DNA of 64,000 nt from Solibaculum_A intestinale. Its GTDB lineage: Bacteria > Bacillota > Clostridia > Oscillospirales > Acutalibacteraceae. Position numbers and translations under genes: made by a program. The stretch spans positions 74,305 to 138,304 of the forward strand of contig NZ_JBBMFD010000005.1 of NCBI RefSeq assembly GCF_040096205.1. The letters run 5' to 3'. Below the pieces are notes generated by a model. That model was given only the letters and a program-made list of their open reading frames with translations, was not told where the DNA came from and did not search any database. This document shows, one piece after another, positions 60,171 to 64,000 of this stretch (position 1 is the first letter of the stretch; each line of letters opens with the position of its first letter).

Positions 60171-60385
60171 TTCTCCTGTTTTCTGCGTAGAGATATGTAG
60201 AGCAGCAAAAATGAAAAGGCAGAGAAATGGTGTAAACAAAGGATTTACGAATGATTATGAATGGTTATATAACAAGGGATTATCTAATCCCGACCATGAA
60301 GCCTAGGGAATGATCCGGGCCTGAGAACCTGGCGGCCGCCGTGCGGTATGGTGCGGCCGGGGAGGGAACCCACATCAAAGGAGGA
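60171..60385. other. ICE right end and junction with the chromosome
   Basis: About 215 bp without a gene. The first half is AT-rich (through TTATATAACAAGG near 60263). From about 60290 the DNA becomes GC-rich, including an inverted ATTATC..TAATCC stretch and a leader with AAAGGAGG for the next gene. The exact attR core cannot be fixed without the other end or an empty site. Confidence 0.5.
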
Positions 60386-60390
60386 CAAAC

Positions 60391-61182
60391 ATGCCCAGAC
60401 CAATTCAAGATCCGCAAACTCCCGACGACGGGCAGGAATTCCAGCCGGAGAATCTGTCCAGAGGGAAGCAGGTAGCCCGGTGGTTTCACGATTATTGGTA
60501 TTTTTACGGCCCGAAGATCATCGGCGTGGTGGTGGTGCTGGCCATTGTCATCAGCCTGGTGGTTTATTTCGTGACCCAGGAAAAGCCCGATTATTATGTG
60601 AGCTTTGTCACGGCCAAAGGATTGACCGGGGATCAGCTTACCACGCTGCAAAGCGCCATGACCGCCTATGCGGATGATATCAACGGGGACGGGAAGGTAG
60701 TCGTCCAGATTGACGACTATGCCCTGGAATCGGAGAATCCCAGCCTGCAGCAGGCGTCGGTGGCCCGCTTTTCCGCCACCCACATGATGGTGGAAAGCTT
60801 CCTGTTTGCTTATGAGGATTCCCAGCTTACAAAGGTCCTCGAGAGCGATCCGCCCGAGCCGGTTTCCACCGTGTTCGACGAGATCGACGGCATCACACCC
60901 TATAACCCTCAAGAGGGCAGTTACCGCTGGCAGATCAAGGGAAGCGAATTCGGCAATCTGCTGGGAGACATCGGGCTGCCGGACGATTTGTGCTTCATGA
61001 TCCGAAAGCTCCCGGAGGACACCAAGGAGCACGGGCAGGAAATGTATCGTACCTCGATGGAGTTATTTGAGCGGGTTCGAAGCAACACCCCCACCGAGGC
61101 AGGCATCAACCAGCTGGCGCAGAATCCGGAGGTCCGGGAACGTTTGGAATCCATGTTTGGCCTCAACGGAGCCGAATCTTAA
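60391..61182 (+). CDS. Membrane-anchored hypothetical protein (263 aa, chromosomal)
   Basis: AAAGGAGG precedes ATG 60391. The N-terminal ~40 residues are cytoplasmic, and one membrane helix follows (~44-64, IIGVVVVLAIVISLVVYFV). An extracellular ~200-residue alpha/beta domain contains an acidic DDINGDGKVVVQ calcium-like loop. The family is not recognised. It lies 34 bp before the GH112 gene, so it may belong to the same operon. Confidence 0.65.
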   Translation: MPRPIQDPQTPDDGQEFQPENLSRGKQVARWFHDYWYFYGPKIIGVVVVLAIVISLVVYFVTQEKPDYYVSFVTAKGLTGDQLTTLQSAMTAYADDINGDGKVVVQIDDYALESENPSLQQASVARFSATHMMVESFLFAYEDSQLTKVLESDPPEPVSTVFDEIDGITPYNPQEGSYRWQIKGSEFGNLLGDIGLPDDLCFMIRKLPEDTKEHGQEMYRTSMELFERVRSNTPTEAGINQLAQNPEVRERLESMFGLNGAES

Positions 61183-61216
61183 TCTGATCGAGTATCATTT
61201 GGAGGAATGATGAGAT

Positions 61217-63409
61217 ATGGGTATGGAACATACGTTAAAGCAGGGCGGCTTTACGCTGCCGGGAGAAGCGGGCTATGAAGAGCTGACGCTCCAAATGGCC
61301 AGAAAATGGGGTGCGGACGTCATCCGCGACAGCGACGGCACCCAGCTTTCCGACGAGATCATCCACGCAGGCTACGACATCTATTCCACCATCTGCCTGA
61401 TCCGGTCGGACAATGCGTGGGCAAAGCAAAACATGGACAAGCTCCAGCAGAACTTCCTTATGAGCGAGCCGGTTTATGCGAAGGGCGATACCGTGACCAT
61501 TGAGCCGCTCAAGGGTTATTTTACCCAGCAGTTCGCGGTCAACTGGAAGGACGAGCCCAAGGAATTCTGGCAGGTGTTCGACCGCACCGCCGGCACAGAG
61601 GTCCCCGCCGGGAACTGGGACTATGACGAGCAGGCCGGGACCGTCACGGTCCGCGGCTGCATCCCCTATCACAAGTACACGGTCAATTTCCTCGCCATCC
61701 GTCTGTGGGAGGAAATCTCCATGTACAACCACATCACCAACGACTGGGGCGACAAGGAGCATCTCATGGCGGTGGAACCCCGTCATCCCGAGACCCAGGC
61801 GCAGATTCTCAAATGGCTCGAGCAGTGGTGTAAGGACCATCCTATGACCAACGTGGTCCGCTTCACCTCTATGTTCTATAACTTCACCTGGATTTGGACC
61901 GACCACGAAAAGCGCCGGGACGATTTTACCGACTGGGGTTCGTATGACTTTACCGTCAACCCCATTGCCCTGCGGGAATTCGAGAAGGCCAAGGGCTATA
62001 AGATGACCTCGGAGGACTTTATCAACCGCGACCTTCATAACGCCACTCACAATGCGCCCAGTAGAAAGTACCGGGACTGGATGGATTTTGTCAACCAGTT
62101 TGTGGTGGAGTTCGGCAAAAAATGCGTGGACATCGTCCACCGCTACGGCAAGAAAGCCTACGTGTTCTATGATGACAGCTGGGTGGGCGTGGAGCCCTAC
62201 GGCGAGCGGTTCAAGGAATTCGGGTTTGACGGCCTCATCAAGTGCGTCTTCAACGGTTTTGAAGCCCGTCTGTGCGCCGGGGTCAAGGATGTACAGGTGC
62301 ATGAACTGCGCCTGCATCCCTACCTGTTCCCCACCGGCCTTGGCGGCGCCCCCACCTTCATGGAGGGCGGCAACCCCACCCTGGACGCCAAACGGTACTG
62401 GGGCAACGTGCGCCGGGCCATCCTGCGCGCCCCCATCGACCGCATCGGTCTGGGCGGCTACCTGTCCTTAACCCAGAAGTTTCCGGATTTTCAGGATTAC
62501 ATCGCCCAGGTGGCGGATGAGTTTCGGCTCTTAAAGTCCTTCCACCAGGGGGGCAAGCCCTATTGCCTGCCGGTGAAGGCGGCGGTGCTCACCTCCTGGG
62601 GCAAGCTTCGTTCCTGGAGCTGCTCGGGCCATTACCACGAGCACCCGGAGCTGGATTTGATCAATCTCATCGAGGCCCTGTCCGGCCTGCCCATTGACGT
62701 GGAATTTGTAAGCCTCGACGAAGTGCGGGAAAAAGGCGTGCCCGCGGGCGTGGACGTGCTCCTCAACGCCGGCCGGCTCAACACCGCCTGGAGCGGCGGC
62801 GAGGCCTGGAAGGACGCGAAGCTTTTGGAGGAAATCAACCGCTTTGTGGCAAACGGCGGCGGCTTTATCGGCGTCAACGAACCGGCCGCCCAGGACTTCA
62901 GCACCCAGTTTATCCAGGTGGCGGACGTACTCGGCGTGGACATTGACCTGGGCACCCGCATCTGCCACGGCCGGTACCAGTATGAGGTGGAAAAGAGCCA
63001 TTATATCACTGCGGACACCGTGGCGGCTGACTCCATTCTCGGCAAGGACGGGGTATATCTCTTAAACGACCAGGTGCAGGTGCTCTTAGAGAAAGAGGGA
63101 GCGCCCGCCCTTACGGCCAACCAGTTCGGCCGGGGCCGGGGCGTTTACATGGCCGGCTTCCGGTACAGCCTCGAGAGCGCCCGGCTACTCATGCGGGCCA
63201 TCTGCTGGGCGGCGGGCAAGGAGGACGCGGCGGACACCTTCGTGTGCGACAATCTCTATACCGAGTGCGCCTATTACCCCGATACCAAGAACCTGGTCAT
63301 CATCAACAACGCCGAGGAACCCCAGGACTGCGCGGTGAAAACGCCTTCTGGGGACGTGGTGAAGGCCCAGCTTCCGGCGTTTGAAATCAAGATTGTGTCT
63401 TTGGCATAA
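61217..63409 (+). CDS. lnpA: GH112 phosphorylase (1,3-beta-galactosyl-N-acetylhexosamine phosphorylase)
   Basis: This 730-residue protein, of full family length, has GGAGGA upstream. GH112 features include the opening GGFTLPGEAGYE, DSDGTQLSDEI, FVNQFVVEFGKKCVDIVHRYGKKAYVFYDDSWVGVEPYGERF (the Asp pair includes the expected general acid), and FMEGGNPTLDAKRYWGNVRRAILRAPIDRIGLGGYLSL. The enzyme phosphorolyses lacto-N-biose or galacto-N-biose, from milk glycans and mucin, to galactose-1-phosphate. A galactosyl-rhamnose phosphorylase of the same family cannot be excluded. Cytoplasmic. It implies a gut glycan user. Confidence 0.92.
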   Translation: MGMEHTLKQGGFTLPGEAGYEELTLQMARKWGADVIRDSDGTQLSDEIIHAGYDIYSTICLIRSDNAWAKQNMDKLQQNFLMSEPVYAKGDTVTIEPLKGYFTQQFAVNWKDEPKEFWQVFDRTAGTEVPAGNWDYDEQAGTVTVRGCIPYHKYTVNFLAIRLWEEISMYNHITNDWGDKEHLMAVEPRHPETQAQILKWLEQWCKDHPMTNVVRFTSMFYNFTWIWTDHEKRRDDFTDWGSYDFTVNPIALREFEKAKGYKMTSEDFINRDLHNATHNAPSRKYRDWMDFVNQFVVEFGKKCVDIVHRYGKKAYVFYDDSWVGVEPYGERFKEFGFDGLIKCVFNGFEARLCAGVKDVQVHELRLHPYLFPTGLGGAPTFMEGGNPTLDAKRYWGNVRRAILRAPIDRIGLGGYLSLTQKFPDFQDYIAQVADEFRLLKSFHQGGKPYCLPVKAAVLTSWGKLRSWSCSGHYHEHPELDLINLIEALSGLPIDVEFVSLDEVREKGVPAGVDVLLNAGRLNTAWSGGEAWKDAKLLEEINRFVANGGGFIGVNEPAAQDFSTQFIQVADVLGVDIDLGTRICHGRYQYEVEKSHYITADTVAADSILGKDGVYLLNDQVQVLLEKEGAPALTANQFGRGRGVYMAGFRYSLESARLLMRAICWAAGKEDAADTFVCDNLYTECAYYPDTKNLVIINNAEEPQDCAVKTPSGDVVKAQLPAFEIKIVSLA

Positions 63410-63420
63410 GAAACCGTGCA

Positions 63421-63460
63421 AAAGCGGGGCAGGAGAACATCTCCTGCCCCGCTTTGTTGT
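63421..63460 (+). terminator. Strong terminator after GH112 gene
   Basis: A 15-bp perfect stem (63421-63435 with 63441-63455) followed by GTTGTTTTTT. Confidence 0.88.
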
Positions 63461-63480
63461 TTTTTCATACGATTGTTTCC

Positions 63481-63518
63481 ATCCAGTGACAGGGTCAGCC
63501 GGATGATCTGCTATACTG
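63481..63518 (+). promoter_or_regulatory. Hyphenated palindrome and -10 ahead of the XRE gene
   Basis: CATCC..TGAC-AGG-GTCA..GGATG (63481-63506) is a 26-bp hyphenated palindrome directly upstream of TATACT (63513-63518). It could be the operator of the regulator encoded next, which would then repress itself. Confidence 0.4.
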
Positions 63519-63590
63519 GATACAAAGCTATTCAATAGCCTTAAATTCGAGATCGTCAGCACGCAGGCGAAGCAGCGGAGGAAATCAGAT

Positions 63591-63803
63591 ATGGTGACGT
63601 TGAATGTAGACGCATTGCTCAAGAAAGAGGGAAAGAGCCGGTATTGGCTCTTTCAGCAGCTCAATATGAGCTATCAGAGCTTTTCCCGCATGATTAACAA
63701 CCAGACCCGCTCCATCAGCCGAGAAAACATCGAGGCCCTCTGCCTCATTTTTCATTGTACGCCCGATGATCTCTTCACCATCTCGGATTCACCCATTCCA
63801 TAA
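63591..63803 (+). CDS. XRE-family HTH regulator (70 aa)
   Basis: GGAGGAAATC precedes ATG 63591. The sequence is a lone Cro/C1-type HTH: VDALLKKEGKSRYWLFQQLNMSYQSFSRMINNQTRSISRENIEALCLIFHCTPDDLFTI, with the recognition helix around SYQSFSRMI. There is no effector domain. It is likely a small repressor of itself or nearby genes. Confidence 0.88.
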   Translation: MVTLNVDALLKKEGKSRYWLFQQLNMSYQSFSRMINNQTRSISRENIEALCLIFHCTPDDLFTISDSPIP

Positions 63804-63817
63804 GCATACGGATTGCC

Positions 63818-63845
63818 TCTTTCTTTTGCATTGCCAAAAGAAAGA
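63818..63845. repeat. Inverted repeat after the XRE gene
   Basis: TCTTTCTTTTG (63818-63828) and CAAAAGAAAGA (63835-63845) are perfect arms with a 6-bp loop. It is similar in composition to the larger repeat at the window end, suggesting a dispersed chromosomal palindrome or a two-way terminator. Confidence 0.7.
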
Positions 63846-63858
63846 GACGAAAAGATGG

Positions 63859-63908
63859 GTGAAATATATTCACATAGTCACAGACAATTGGTTGTGAATT
63901 ATATTCAC
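63859..63908. promoter_or_regulatory. Two 15-bp palindromes, operator-like
   Basis: GTGAAATATATTCAC (63859-63873) and GTGAATTATATTCAC (63894-63908) differ by one base and are 35 bp apart centre to centre. They are typical of paired dimer-binding operators for a gene that would lie to the right of the window. Confidence 0.5.
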
Positions 63909-63958
63909 TTACCCAGTTTTGCAGCAGTCGGCCCCCTTCGCCCGATTCCCACCAGATT

Positions 63959-64000
63959 TCGTGTTCATTTCTTTCGGCGACGCGAAAGAAATGAACACGA
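63959..64000. repeat. 18-bp perfect inverted repeat at the window edge
   Basis: TCGTGTTCATTTCTTTCG (63959-63976) and its exact complement (63983-64000) with a GCGACG centre. The arms may extend past the window. Confidence 0.8.

Noticed and set aside
61235..62317. 360-codon minus-strand frame inside the GH112 gene
   Set aside because: Antisense shadow in GC-rich coding DNA; the GH112 protein is complete on the plus strand.

Overview
The window looks like a gut Clostridia chromosome (Oscillospirales/Lachnospirales type; inferred from protein families, not proven). About 60 kb of it is an integrative and conjugative element (ICE), followed on the right by about 3.7 kb of GC-richer chromosome. 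The ICE belongs to the Tn1549/CTn-like group of Firmicutes elements. It has VirB4- and VirD4-type coupling/transfer ATPases, PcfJ/PcfK-type proteins, a CHC2 primase, a Tn916-type excisionase and a Tn916-type tyrosine integrase beside the right end. The left end, and any relaxase, lie outside the window.

Layout. 1-7389: transfer genes (VirB4 C-terminus, VirD4, an S1-domain protein, a lipoprotein). 7465-11466: a sortase-anchored adhesin with a thioester domain and SpaA/Cna-B-like repeats. 11703-14339: small regulatory genes and a sigma factor. 14443-16091: an AbiEi/AbiEii toxin-antitoxin pair behind a consensus promoter. 16398-24193: the ssb operon (leader RNA, SSB, a putative second ssDNA-binding protein, sigma-like protein, DUF4942, methyltransferase-helicase fusion). 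24219-31252: small accessory proteins, many Cys-rich, with a Fic/antitoxin pair, a PAPS-reductase-like protein and a DUF2786 protein. 31376-32675: ParM-like/ParR-like partition pair. 33149-44609: an unusual cassette with a LytTR regulator, a Ca-binding-repeat papain-like protein, three dynamin-like GTPases, small membrane and unknown proteins, a RelA/SpoT-type HD hydrolase and a macrodomain protein. 44759-46314: an OmpR-type DNA-binding protein and two sigma/HTH genes. 46404-56401 (minus strand): PcfJ, DUF7666, PcfK, primase, putative annealing protein, RecD2 helicase, YqaJ exonuclease. 56859-58208: AAA/DUF4143 cargo. 58577-60134: xis and int. 60391-63803: chromosomal membrane protein, GH112 phosphorylase and an XRE regulator.

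The signals I find most interesting are these. (1) A 19-copy TACA tract lies inside a small reading frame ahead of the LytTR regulator. In two of three repeat phases that frame reads through an intrinsic terminator and ends on the regulator's start codon, which looks like a phase switch. (2) Two homologous structured leader RNAs, each ending in a terminator, sit behind the promoters of the ssb operon (+) and the recombination/primase operon (-). This is a candidate shared antitermination system. (3) The dynamin/papain-like/HD/macro cassette has its own regulator and probable binding repeats. (4) Four tandem 11-bp boxes lie upstream of a promoter lacking a -35, next to the gene for an OmpR-type winged-helix protein. 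(5) Two proteins of the ssb operon share the same C-terminal tail, which may be an SSB-tip-like docking motif.

All family names come from reading the sequence; no database search was run.
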